Shown: in pieces, positions 24,488 through 37,500 of the stretch
Layout of the letters: each line of letters begins with the position of its first letter
Numbering within the stretch: position 1 is the stretch's first letter
DNA from: Rosa chinensis
Taxonomy: Eukaryota; Streptophyta; Magnoliopsida; Rosales; Rosaceae
Direction of reading: 5' to 3'
DNA length: 64,000 bases
Assembly: GCF_002994745.2 (NCBI RefSeq)
Contig: NC_037092.1
Coordinates: forward strand, 8,050,501 to 8,114,500
Translations under genes and position numbers: made by a program
The notes under the pieces: generated by a model
Database searches by the model: none
What the model was told of the DNA's origin: nothing
The model's input: only the letters and a program-made list of their open reading frames with translations

Positions 24488-27400
24488 ATGCTACCCAGAA
24501 GCAAAAGCCGCTTGCTTTTTATATTGCTCACTTTGTTAAGCTGCTTATTCAGCTTGGTGAGATCTCAGACTCAGCAAGTTCCCCAAGATGAAAGTAAGAC
24601 CCAGTTCCTTGTTCTATTGCTTAAACCCTTTGTTTGGTTTATGAGAAAATATGGGATTTATTGGGCTAAATTTGGATTCTTGGGTATCAGCACAGAGCTT
24701 TACAGGCACCCACTTAGTTTTTCTTCATTTTTCTTAAGAATAAATAGTTTTTGTTTCTGTTCTCATTTGGCCATTTACTTGTGCATAAAGCTCTGGTCCT
24801 TTGGAATTAGTTCTCACGTAAAGCTATCTGTAATGGTAATTGGTGTGTAGCATCTGATAGGCTTCACTTTTTTGTAGGGGCTCTATTACTTTGAGCATCA
24901 GTTTTTTGATTTTGTTATATATTGGTTTAACATGTTTTGCTTTCATGTGCTGCCCAAGTGTCAAAATTAACTTGGTTTGCCTCCATTCCCTCTTCAATCT
25001 ATGTACTTATAATGTCATGTGGTTTGAATGTGGATAGTCGATGCTCTGGAAGAAATTACTCGTACACTGGGTGCTAAGTATTGGAAATTTAATGGTGGTT
25101 CTTGCCAAATTGAAATGGTTGGGGTAACTACGGAGCCGCCAAAGGATGCTGAGAGTAGCATTGAATGTCAATGCAACAGCACTGTCTGTCACGTCGTAAA
25201 GCTGTACACTTCTCTCATCTTATTGCTAGATGCTTTTACATGTCAATAAATGATTATACATCAAGATATGGGTTGGTATTTTGAGATTAACTGTCTAGGA
25301 ATAAAATAACGATTGAGGATGTTATACTTGATTGATATCTCTACTTCATAGGGTAAACTATACTGACCTTTGATGGGTTTAAGTGAAGTACACTACCTCC
25401 TTGCATTGCCAGAAATTACCTTGACATTCCTTATCTACTAGGTGCTAGAAGTTGTCAGCTAAAACTGATCTAATGGTAGGTGCCGAGGTGGTTTGGCATT
25501 GGACGTAGAAGTTCTCAGCTAATGTTAAATTTCTGATGGTTTTCACCTTAATCTATTGTAGGTTAGTATAGTTGCCCATATTATTACCGTACATAAGAAG
25601 GTTTTTCTCACAAAGAGAACAGAATTGTAAATGAACACCACAATCATTAATTTCAAAGCAATCTCTGTTATTATCATTCTGCTTTCTTGTTAATATTGTT
25701 CTCTGCTTAGTACCTGAATTCATATGTTTCAATCTGACAGAGGCCTCAAGAGGTTTAGTCTACCTGGCACGCTTCCACCTCAACTGGCGAAACTACCATA
25801 CCTTAGAGAAATGTAAGAGCATTTATATAGCTCAAGACTTGAAAAATGATGTCTGATGACATTTCTGAAATAGTTATTTTTTGCTAAATGCCTTCCAACT
25901 TTTTTCATCTTTGTGCAGTGATTTGGTTTACAATTATCTTAGTGGTACAATACCAGCAGAATGGGGTTCAATGCAGTTAACTTCAATGTGAGCTCTCTCA
26001 ATGTTTCTGATCATATATTTTGAGTTGATTTTTCTTGTTCTACCAATTAATTAGAAGGCCTGTGCAGCTTTCTTCTTGTAAATCGCTTATCAGGGGAGAT
26101 TCCAGTGGAGCTGGCAAATATTACCACTCTCAGATACCTGTGAGTTTTATGAATTTTTCTCAGTTATTGACCTTGTAGATTGGGTCGTTTACTGTCAAAA
26201 TCATCTATTTCTAGTATCAACAATCTTTCTTTTGTTTTAAAATAATCAGGAGTCTTGAAGCAAATCAATTCTCTGGAGTTGTTCCTCCTCAGCTTGGGAG
26301 TTTAATCAACTTGGAAAGTCTGTAAGGAACATTTTTCTTTCTGGGGAACTTTGAGTCTTGACTTTTCAATACTCTGTTACCATTGCGGAAGGATGAATGA
26401 TAGGTAAAAGTTGTTGTTGCTTTGGTATTGTAATTTCAGGATATTGTCCTCCAATTATTTGACTGGAAACATACCAAAGACATTCGCTGGGCTAAGAAAT
26501 CTAACAGACCTGTAAGTTTTTACTGCATTTGCTTTTCTTATAATGCGCAAAAGTGGTTTACATACCAAAATAATACCATTTTATTGTCCAATCAGTAGGA
26601 TAAATGATAACAGCTTCAATGGGACTATACCTGATTTTATACAGAATTGGAAACAACTCAATAGATTGTAAGATCTTTTCTTCTGATGCAATTTTCACCT
26701 GTCTTTAAGGCTATCTTTTTTTCTTTATAGGTGACCCTATGATTTCAAACTTATTTCTTATGTCTAATTTATACATTATTTGGATTTGAAGAGAAATACA
26801 TGGGAGTGGGCTTCGTGGACCTATCCCGTCAAACATATCTCTCCTGAGTAATTTAGCTGAGTTGTAAGTAAACGGCCTTTTCAATTTTGTTTAGGATTCC
26901 TTTCCTTTTTTTCTTCTCTTTAATGAACTAATCCTTTCTTTTTCCTATTGTGGTGTCAAATCTATATAGGAGGATTAGTGATTTAAATGGAATAGAGCAG
27001 GATTTTCCTATGTTGAAAAACATGCCTGGCCTAGTCAGATTGTAAGTCTAGTATTTGTATTCTCAGATATGGTGAACATGTTTTCTTATATTTGATAAGG
27101 GTTTGTTAATACGACTCCGTTATGTATTTTAGGATTCTGAGAAACTGTAACATTTCTGGAGAGATCCCTCCGTACCTATGGACCCTGCAGAAACTGGAAA
27201 TGCTGTAAGTAAAGCTTGCGAAGATAATTATTGATTGCATGTGATGTTGATGACCGTAAATGTACGTTGATTATATTTTTGTATGGTGATAGGGATCTGA
27301 GTTTTAACAAGTTGATAGGAGAAATTCCAACCACAATCAGCTTAAAGCGTTTGAAATTCCTGTAAGTAGAAATTCTTGCTTGATTCACTTATAAACTGCA

Positions 27401-30400
27401 AGGTCCATTGCATGTGGCTTTTTCCCTTAAAAGTTTCTGGAAAATGCTGAGACATGTTTCTGGGGAAGGGACAAAAGTGCTGTGACACACATATGGGCAC
27501 ACAAATGCACCTACATAAGTTTCGGATATTTTGATTTTTATAGCTCAAACAATGGTCATACAAAATAAAAAAAATGCAAGCTTACTATTTAGGTTTGGTG
27601 TCTGCTTAGCTTTTGATTTTTGTTTTATTGTATAATTTAGTACTAACTTTGACATAACACTCTAAAATCAGATGCTGCTTTCTGTAGATTCTTAACTGGC
27701 AACTCCTTGATTGGAAGTGTACCGGACTCAATCTTCATAGATGGAAGCAATGTGTATGTGTCGTCATTTTGGATGCTTCATATTATTCCTTTTTCTCTAT
27801 TCATATATGCAATTTACTTTCTCATGTGTATATTATTACTCACTGGAATTCTAGGACATCATCACTTCTACCTTGTGTCCTTTCTTTAAAAAGAGAGTAA
27901 CCTTTACTATTTATGCTTTTATGCAGTGATCTTTCGTACAATAACTTCACATGGCAAGGCCCTGAGCAACCTGCTTGTCAGGAGAACAAGTCAGAATACT
28001 CTCTAGTGAATAGTTTTGTAATTTTTGCTGGTTTATATCGATTTAACTGAGTTATTTGACCACTTTTCCTGTTATTAGGAATCTAAACCTGAACTTGTTT
28101 CGAAGCTCTTCATCAGAGACTGACTTGTAAGATACTATTTCTGTCTACCTGAGTTTGTTTCTGTTCTTTCCATTGTAAGTAAAGATGTTCAATATCTGTA
28201 TGGTGTACAATCGTTGCTAAGTTATTTCACTCGCTCGTCACAGAAGGAGAGGTCTTCCGTGCTTGAAGAATTTGATTTGTCCTCGTTGTAAGCATATATT
28301 CTAATTGGTTTGAATTTTTCTTTTTGTTCAAATTGGCTCGAATGTCGTGCAATGCTCTACAAGCAAAACTAGTTATAAAATGATAACCGATAAACATTGT
28401 ACACCCCAAAAAGTAAATACTTCTGATTTTAAAGTCTTTCTTGCAAAAACAATCAATTCTGGCTCAATTAAGTTAATTCAGAGATAGATGTTTTGAAATT
28501 AATCGTACATACATAAATTCTAACTGTTGTTATTTCATTACTCTATTACCCATAGTCGAGTACTTGAGTTCAGATGGCTCTCACTTATTATTCTTTTTGA
28601 TATATTATGCCAGATTCAACTTGTTTGCATGTAAATTGTGGTGGGAATGACATTACCGTCAAAGAAAATAAAGAAAGCATTTTGTATCTAGGAGATGGAG
28701 GAGTTGAAGGTGGCACTGCAAAGTATTTCATCAAGGATGATCACTATTGGGGATTTAGTAGCACCGGAGACTTCTTGGATGACTATGATTTCCAAAATAC
28801 ACGTTACTCCGTATCTCTGGCATCTTTGAATCACTCTGAATTATATAAAACGGCACGCAGAGCTCCAATTTCAATCACTTATTTTCATTATTGCTTAGAA
28901 AATGGTGACTATACTCTAAATCTGCACTTTGCAGAGATACAGTTTACAAATAACCAAACATTTACAAGTCTTGGGAGGCGCATATTTGATATCTATATTC
29001 AGGTAGCTAGTTACATTGTTTAAAATGTTTCCTTAAAGGAGTAAAGTGATTTAATGTTGAGAACTTTGTCTCAGGATAAACTATGGTGGAAGGACTTCAA
29101 TATTGAAGATCAGGCCAAGTTGGCTGAAACTCCAGTAGTAATACAACATAATATCAGTGTGACGAATAATGTCTTAGAGATCCGATTCTATTTTGCGGGT
29201 AAAGGGACAACCAGAATTCCTGACAGAGGAGTTTATGGTCCCCTTGTCTCTGCTATTTCAGTGAAGTCTGGTGAGTCATTCAACTGCTTACCATGCATGT
29301 AAAGAAATGAATTTGCTTTTAATCCTTGTATGATAGTTTTGTATGAAGACTCTAGTGAACCCTTCTCAACCTCTTTTACAATTTGCTTATCAGGTTTTCC
29401 ATTATTAGTCCATGATTCTCCTATTATCTTATTCTTGTAAGCTAACTTATAGGTACACTGGCAGATTCCAAACCTTGCTCAAGTGGTGGAAATAAGGGAA
29501 CTACTCAAATTGTCATTGGGGTTGTAGTAGGAGCACTATGCCTAGTCGTTCTTGTTTTAGGAATCCTATGGTGGAGAGGCAACTTACCTGGAAAACTGGG
29601 CAGACAGAAAGGTACTTGATCATTTGAAATGTCCCATCTTTGGATTCATGAAGTCCTACTGAACATTTCCACAAGTAATGAAATGAAAGAGAAAACAGAA
29701 TTTAACAATTGCACTTCTTGAGTACTCAATCAAGAAGTTATATTGATTTCATTACACTAATTGGCTTACTCTTCCTTTTTTGTGCCCCCATGGTGACAGA
29801 TGGAAAAGAATCGGATTCCCAGATGGGGAGTTTCACCTTAAAACAACTACAAGCTGCCACTAACGACTTTGATTACAATAACAAAATTGGAGAAGGTGGT
29901 TTTGGTCCTGTCTACAAGGTACTTTGGTTATCTATTCATTGACCTTCTCTCTCTCTCTCTCTCTCTATTATAGATCTCCCTTTTTGCATTGGCATACGTA
30001 ATTTTGAATAAGAGTTTTGATACAGGGTCAATTGCCTGATGGTACGGTGATAGCAGTGAAGCAGCTTTCCTCTAAATCAAGGCAAGGAAATCGTGAATTT
30101 TTAAATGAGATGGGCATGATATCTTGTTTACAACACCCGAATCTTGTGAAACTTCATGGATGCTGTATCGAAGAAGGTCAATTATTGCTGGTCTATGAGT
30201 ACTTGGACAACAATAACCTTGCTCGAGCTTTGTTTGGTGAGTACTAGTTTATGCTGAGGAACAATAATTTTTTTTTTTTTTTTTTAAATACAAGAATACA
30301 AAAGTGAATTAAAATGCAACTGATCAATAACCTTGAGTGTAAAGCCTTGAGTTGTATTCGTTTCTAGTTTTCTGTGTTTTGGTTTCTTTCGATGTACTCT

Positions 30401-31401
30401 CTTGAGTACTACTATTTTGGAAATTTGTTTGCCCTGTTTATTTCTAGAAAGATAAAAAAAAAAAAAAAAATCAAACTAACATCATTTTCTTGAATATTAT
30501 GTAGGTCGAGACACTCAGATCAAAATGGACTGGCCAACAAGGCGTAAGATTTGTATTGGGATAGCAAGAGGACTTGCTTTTCTTCATGAAGAATCCGTAT
30601 TAAAAATTGTTCACCGAGACATCAAAGCAACTAATGTGCTGCTTGATGTGGACTTAAACCCTAAAATATCCGACTTTGGACTAGCAAAGCTTGATGAAGA
30701 GGAGAAGACACACATAAGCACTCGAGTTGCCGGGACCGTGTCAGTTTCCCTGTCCTGTTTAAAATTGACTTGCTGTTTTGACATGCTTACCATATTCTGC
30801 CTAAGTTTGCAAATTTTTTGTTATAGCTGAGTAACAAATCTTGGCATCTTGATTTGCAGAGGGTATATGGCACCGGAATATGCACTATGGGGTCACCTGA
30901 CCTACAAATCAGATGTTTACAGTTTTGGAGTAGTGGCCCTGGAACTTATTAGTGGGAAGAACAACAATGCGTATATGCCAAGTGATGATTGTGTTTGTCT
31001 TTTAGATTGGGTACTCTTACCAGTTCCATATGCTGATTATATATTGCATTAAGGTTGTTATCATTGTTGGTATTTCAGAGTGGAACTGCAATAAACATGT
31101 GCAGGTTTGTCATTTGCAACAATCTGGAAAGTTGTTGGAACTAGTCGATGAGAAGTTAGGGTCCGAGTTTGACAAAAAGGAAGCAGAGATCATGGTCAAA
31201 GTAGCTCTGATATGCACAAACGCCTCTGCTTCACTTAGGCCTATCATGTCTGAGGTGGTCAAAATGCTTGAAGGACAAAAAGACGTTCCCGACGTGATCC
31301 CAGAACCGAGTAGCTATAGGGAAGATTTGAGGTTCAAGGTCATGAGAGACCTCCATCACAAGAGGGGAACTGACAGTTCAACCATGAGCCAAAACAAATG
31401 A
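24488..31401 (+). CDS. LRR-malectin receptor kinase, copy 3 (tail shortened by frameshift)
   Basis: Exons: 24488-24593, 25038-25203, 25741-25812, 25919-25987, 26068-26139, 26250-26321, 26440-26511, 26596-26667, 26792-26863, 26970-27041, 27133-27204, 27293-27361, 27688-27753, 27927-27989, 28079-28126, 28244-28287, 28614-29002, 29075-29270, 29465-29611, 29800-29918, 30026-30236, 30505-30739, 30860-31010, 31105-31401. The sum is 984 codons in frame. The architecture is the same as copy 2: signal peptide, N-cap with [11 protein letters not shown], LRRs, malectin, membrane segment, RD kinase with all key motifs. In the last exon one base is missing relative to copies 2 and 4 (CCAAAACAAATG against CCAAACACAAATG), giving a stop at 31399-31401 and removing about 30 tail residues. 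The kinase domain is complete, so the protein may still work; a regulatory role of the tail is unknown. Confidence 0.9.
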
Positions 31402-31646
31402 CAGTCCAAACATTCTGCTCCATCTCTACCATTTCTGGCATTGATTCCTATGAAATCAACCCAGAATCAATCCCCCCTTCGCAGAGGTGAGAATTCTATA
31501 GTAAATGTATCTGCAGGGTAGCAGTTCCATTGCCATACTGATTTCTCTATCTGTAAATATGTACCTTTTCGGTTTTATGATTTTATCATTTGCTTATTCT
31601 TTTAGGGATTAGAGAATACCTACTCTACTTCGATTTATTTCGATGT

Positions 31647-32130
31647 TGATGCAGTCGGAAAAGATCACCTAGATTTACAAGCAATAAACCTAAAACAAAG
31701 GTTCTGGAGTCCACCAGAGATTAACGAGATAAATCTCAATTTGATTGATAATATGATAAAAGATAGTTCTGCAGCAGTTTAAGGTTGCTTATATATAAGA
31801 AAAGAAATCCTAGGGCGACTAACAATGAAACCCTAAAGCCCACGAGTAAAAATAAAACAAACTCAAAAAAAACTAAGAAACCGAAAATTCGAAAAAACAG
31901 TAAATTGCAGTTTTGAGGCCCTAAATGACCTCGAAAGCCTGAAAAATCCCACACATCATAGCTTAGTTACGAGTTTTGTTCCTGGCGCGATTCCCTTTCC
32001 GGAAAGCTATGGCGCGCTCCAATCGGACACCAAGCTATGGCGTAGCTACTAGAGTACTAGTAACTTTCGTTTTCCTCATTTTGCACGATCAAACTACTCT
32101 TCGAATTGGGCTGTCATCCATTCTGCATGA
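31647..32130. mobile_element. 484-bp insertion downstream of copy 3, possibly a solo LTR
   Basis: Copies 2 and 4 have an unbroken TTCGATGTATACAG here (copy 2 near 22605). In copy 3 the same sequence is split, and GATGT is present on both sides (31642-31646 and 32131-32135). The insert starts TGATGCAGTCGG and ends CTGCATGA. A 5-bp duplication and the TG start suggest an LTR or solo LTR, but the right end is not a clean CA, so the class is open. Confidence 0.6.
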
Positions 32131-32442
32131 GATGTATACAAATTGATGGTTCTATTTGAACCCCAAAGTTGACATTGTTATTCGATATACAGGGGTTGTT
32201 GATCAATTGACACTTGGAAAGCCCTGATGTTTGACTCCATAGCAAATGATACCTAACAGTAGTGAAGAATAATGAGGTTCCCTATTTGTAGTAAGCTCTG
32301 GTAGTGATTTGAATACAAGACTATAGCAAGATAAAAGTGGAAGGTGAATTTGAATGGTAAGATCACTAATGTATAAAGCAAACTAGAAATGGAAATTTGG
32401 TTGGCTTGAGATGTGAATCCAAGACTAAAGCAAACAAGTTAA

Positions 32443-32700
32443 ACAAGTGCATCTCCGACGCCTAGGCCTACGATGTCTGAGGTGGTCAACATGCTTGAAG
32501 GACGAACAGCAGTGCCGAACATGACCCTGGAAGCAAGTCCCTATACCAAAGATTTGAGGTTCAACACCATGAGGAGCGTCCATTGTTAAAGGAATAGGCA
32601 GAGTTTAAGTGAAAGCCAGCCTCAGAGTTTGCCAACTACCAAAACATTTCGCTCTTGCCTACTTCAAGGTATGACTAGAGAGTTGGAACAGCTTAGGATC
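32443..32700 (+). pseudogene. Fossil last exon of a copy-1-type receptor kinase
   Basis: The sequence matches the final exon of copy 1 (about 2125-2390) and continues into its 3' flank. It encodes the end of the kinase domain ([19 protein letters not shown]) and part of the tail. There is a stop in the middle (CCATTGTTAAAGG where copy 1 has CCAACGTCAAAGG) and a single-base change of frame later. No upstream kinase exons are present: 32136-32442 instead matches the 3' flank of copy 2. This is what remains of a copy-1-like gene after unequal duplication. Confidence 0.85.
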
Positions 32701-34560
32701 AAAATCCTCTTGACAATAAATTGATATAGTTGTAGCAGCCCAATTAATTATGTAGTGAACATACACATATATCCACACCATTTCCCTCAAAATCAAGGCT
32801 TGCTTAGGAAGGGTTGAGACGTCTCATTCTTTTGTGATTTTTTTTTTCATGAAAAAGGACATTTGCTAGTCAAGGCATGTTACAAACTGGGCCAAATTTC
32901 AAAACCCCTCGAAATCCTTGAGTTCATACTAGTGATTTCTTCTCGTAAGGTCGTGCCTAAACAAAGCAAGCTAGTCACTCAAATCTCCTTTGAAGTTTAA
33001 ACTGAACAACAAATATTGGTTATACATGTCAAGTGATGACTTGGAGCAATTCTCTTCTTTTATTTGGGTTTTAGTCGTGGCTCTTCTTTGTAACTTTTTG
33101 GAGAAAAAGAAAAGAAAAGAAAAGAAAAGAAATACAACTATAGTCGACTTGATTATTCAAAGTAGACATCAACCCATTCAAAGTAGAAGTTGTCTTCATT
33201 ATTCCACGTGTTGGACTGTTGGCTTGATTATTCTTAATTAGCTAACTTGATCAAAGAAAAGTGATTTATTATAGACGAAGTAAAACTTGCTTTGTAATGC
33301 CATTGAATTCTTGTTTTGATTCGAGCTCCTAGACGTCGACCTAAGTTTGAATAATGAAATGCCGTTGGCATGCACATGAAAACTGAGAAAAGATGGTGCC
33401 AATGATCTATAAAGCTAGCGTGGAAATTAGTTGAAGAGTTTATGTGAGGTTGTTGACAAACAAATATAGCCAAGTTGCAAATATCTATCTTAAATGGACA
33501 TTAGTTTAGTTTAATTCTTAACTACAATCAATCTTATCAAACAAGAATACATCAGTTAATAAGAGCTAGGCCCCTCTTCATCAACAAAATGGAGTGAACA
33601 CTACATTTTTCTATTTTTATTTGTTTTTTTGTTTTTCAGTTATGTGGAAATGGAGTGATAATCTTAGGTAGAAATAGATATCGAGATGTTGAGATTGAGT
33701 CACATTGAAACTAACCTATTCAGAAAATGTTCATACACTTAACATGATGCTCGGATGTATGACGATTGATGTTGTTAAAGCTGAAACAATAGAAAATGAC
33801 CAAAATCTACCACGTATCAAGTTTTCTTACTGTTGGATCAGCAATCAGTATCTCATAAAACATTGCAAAATACTCCCATCTTATTAAGTCCCATCTTGCG
33901 TCTAAAATTATAAGCTTATTGGTTAGTTAAACAAACTAACAAAGCCTGAAAGCAAAATAGTCATAAATCATAATAATATTTGGCGGCATGAAATTGAGCA
34001 AACTGTACGGTGCCCGGCCATCAGGTGATTCGGGTCCATGGGGCCGTCGTACCCTTTACTGTCATTTTCTGGGTTCTGCATGCAAAATCCCAGCTCCTCG
34101 GAACTATATAATAATAATCCAAACAAGACTCACATGTCTATTTTGTATTTTTGTATCCTATCTTCAAATTTATTCATTAATTATTTACTTATTTATCATC
34201 GGAACCATGTTCACTCATTTTCACAAAATCATAGCTAATTATATAAACAATTTAACCTTGTTTATTTATTTAAACCCTGAAAATATACATATTTTATGAG
34301 CAAACTACAGCAATCAGAATTGAATAAATTAGGAAGAGGACAAAACATAGTCCAACCTAAGACGTCCACGGCTTTCCTCAGTCACCCCCATGGTCGTTTT
34401 CACCAAATAGTTCAGAGTTCAAACTTCAAACGTTGCTTGTCTGACTAGTACATTGTAAATCAGCATCTAGAAGATAACACATTCCCCCTACCAGTCCTGC
34501 ACTACTTATTTCACTACTGCCCAAAAGCTTCAATCTTTATTCTCCAGAGTCTTCATCATC
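32701..34560. other. Spacer between copies 3 and 4: empty-site paralogue
   Basis: No gene is seen. It corresponds to 2400-15547 but is far shorter, because it lacks the hAT-like element, MULE, LINE, retroposon and Pack-MULE found there. From about 33990 it holds the leader sequence conserved upstream of copies 2-4. A small AAAAG repeat lies near 33105-33135. Confidence 0.75.
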
Positions 34561-37500
34561 ATGCTACCCAGAAGCAAAAGCCGCTTGCTTTTTATATTAC
34601 TTACTTTGTTAAGCTGCTTATTCAGCTTGTTGAGATTTGCCGAGTCTGAAGTTCCCCAAGATGAAAGTAAGACCCAGTTCCTTGTTCTATTGATTAAACC
34701 CTTTGTTCGGTTGATGAGAAAATGTAGGATTTATTGGGCTAAATTTGGGTTCTTGGGTACCAGCACAGAGCTGTACACACACCCACTTAGTTTTTCTTCG
34801 TTTTTCTTAAGGATCAATAGTTTTTGTTTCTTTTCTGGGTAGAATTTCTCATTTGGCCATTTACTTGTGCATAAAGTTCTGGTTCTTTGGAATTGGTTTC
34901 ATAAATTCTCATTTAAAGGTATCTGTAATGGTAAATTGGTGTGTAGCAACCGAATTCTGATAAAGCCTTCACTGTCTTGAGGGGCTCTCTTACTTGGGGC
35001 ATCAGTTTTTTGATTTTGTTTTACATTGGTTCAACATGTTTTGCTTTCATGTGCTCCATAAGTGTCAAAATTAAAGTATTAAACTTGGTTTGCTTCCATT
35101 CCCTCTTCAATATACTTATTCATCATGTGATGTGGTTTGAATGTGGATAGTTGATGCTCTGGAAGAAATTACTCGCACACTGGGTGCTAAGTATTGGAAG
35201 TTTAATGGTGGTTCTTGCAAAATTGAAATGGTTGGGGTAACGACGGAGCCACCAAAGGATGCTGATAGTGGCATTGAATGTGAAGGCAACAGCACTGTCC
35301 GTCGCGTCGTAAAGCTGTATACTTCTCTCATCTTATTGCTAGATGCTTTTATATTTCAATACATGATTATACATCAGGATACAGGTTGGTATTTTGATAT
35401 TAACTTTACCAGGAAAAAAAAAGATTGAGGTTGTTATACCTGATTGATATCTATACTGCATAAGGTTAACTATACTGACCTCTGATGGGGTTAAGTGAAG
35501 TACACTACCTCCTTGCATTGCGAGAACTTACCTTGACCTTCCTTATCTACTAGGTGCTAGAAGTTCTCAGCTAAACTGATCTAATGGTAGGTGCCAAGGT
35601 GGTTTGGCATTGGAGGTAGAAGTTGAATTTTCTGATGATTTTCACCTTAATCTATTGGAGGTTAGCATAGTTACCAATATTATTACCGTACAAAAGAAGG
35701 ATTTTCTCACAAAGAGAAGATAATTGTAAATGAACACCACAATCATTAATTTCAAAGCAATCTCTGTTATTATCATTCTGCTTTCTTGTTAATATTGTTC
35801 TCTGATTAGTACTTGAATTCATATATTTTAATCTGACAGGGTCCTCAAGAGGTTTAGTCTACCTGGCACGCTTCCACCTCAACTGGTGAAACTACATTAC
35901 CTTAGAGAAATGTAAGATCATTTATATAGTTCAAGCTTTAAAAATGATGTCTGATGACATTTCTAAAACAGTTATTTTTTTCTGATTGCCCTCCAACATT
36001 TTTCATCTTGTGCAGTGATTTGGCTTACAATTATCTTAGTGGTACAATACCAGCAGAATGGGGTTCAATGCAGTTAACTTCAATGTGAGCTTCTCTCAAT
36101 TTTGTTGATCATATATTTTGAGTTGATTGTTCTTGTTCTACCAATTAATTAGAAGGCCTGTGCAGCTCTCTTCTTGTAAATCGCTTATCAGGGGAGATTC
36201 CAGTGGAGCTGACAAATATTACCACTCTCACATACCTGTGAGTTTTATGATTTTTCTCAGTTATTGATCATGTAGATTGGGTCGTCTACTGTCATCATCT
36301 GTTTCTAGTATCAACAATCTTTCTTTTGTTTTAAAATAATCAGGAGTCTTGAAGCAAATCAATTCTCTGGAGTTGTTCCTCCTCAGCTTGGGAGTTTAAT
36401 CAACTTGGAAAGTCTGTAAGGAACATTTTTCTTTCTGGGGAACTTTGAGTCTTGACTTTTCAATACTCTGTTACCATTGCGGAAGGATGAATGATAGGTA
36501 AAAGTTGTTGTTGCTTTGGTATTGTAATTTCAGGATATTGTCCTCCAATTATTTGATTGGAAACATACCAAAGACATTCGCTGGGCTAAGAAATCTAACA
36601 GACTTGTAAGTTTTTACTGCATTTGCTTTTCTTATAATGCGCAAAAGTGGTTTACATGCCAAAATAATACCATTTTATTGTCCAATGCAGTAGGATAAAT
36701 GATAACAACTTCAATGGGACTATACCTGATTTTATACAGAATTGGAAACAACTCAACAGATTGTAAGATCTTTTCTTCTGATGCAATTTTCACCTGTCTT
36801 TAAGGCTATCGTTTTTTTCTTTATAGGTGACCCTATGATTTCAAACTTATTTCTTATGTTTAATTTATACATTATTTGGATTTGAAGAGAAATACATGGG
36901 AGTGGGCTTCGTGGACCTATCCCGTCAAACATATCTCTCCTGAGTAATTTAGAAGAGTTGTAAGTAAAAGGCCTTTTCAATTTTGTTTAGGATTCCTTTT
37001 TCCTTTTTTTTAGTGAACTAATCCTTTCTTTTTCTTATTGTGGTGTCATAATCTATATAGGAGGATTAGTGATATAAATGGAACAGAGCAGGATTTTCCT
37101 ATGTTGAAAAACATGGCTGGCCTAGTCAAATTGTAAGTCTAGTATTTGTATTATCGGATATGGTGAACATGTTTTTTTTATATTTGATAAGGGTTTGTTA
37201 ATACAACTCCGTTATGTATTTTAGGATACTGAGAAACTGTAACATTTCTGGAGAGATCCCTCCTTACCTATGGACACTGCAGAAACTGGAAATGCTGTAA
37301 GTAAAGCTTGTGAAGATAATATATTGATTACGTGTGATGTTGATGACCGTAAATGGACGTTGATTATATTTTTGTATGGTTATAGGGATCTGAGTTTTAA
37401 CAAGTTGATAGGAGAAATTCCAACCACAATCAGCTTAGAGCGTTTGAGATTCCTGTAAGTAGAAATTTTTGCTTGATTCACTTATAAACTGCAAGGTCCA

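Noticed and set aside
24488..31401. Copy 3 as a pseudogene
   Set aside because: The single frameshift lies after the kinase domain and removes only the tail; all 24 exon borders and catalytic motifs are intact.
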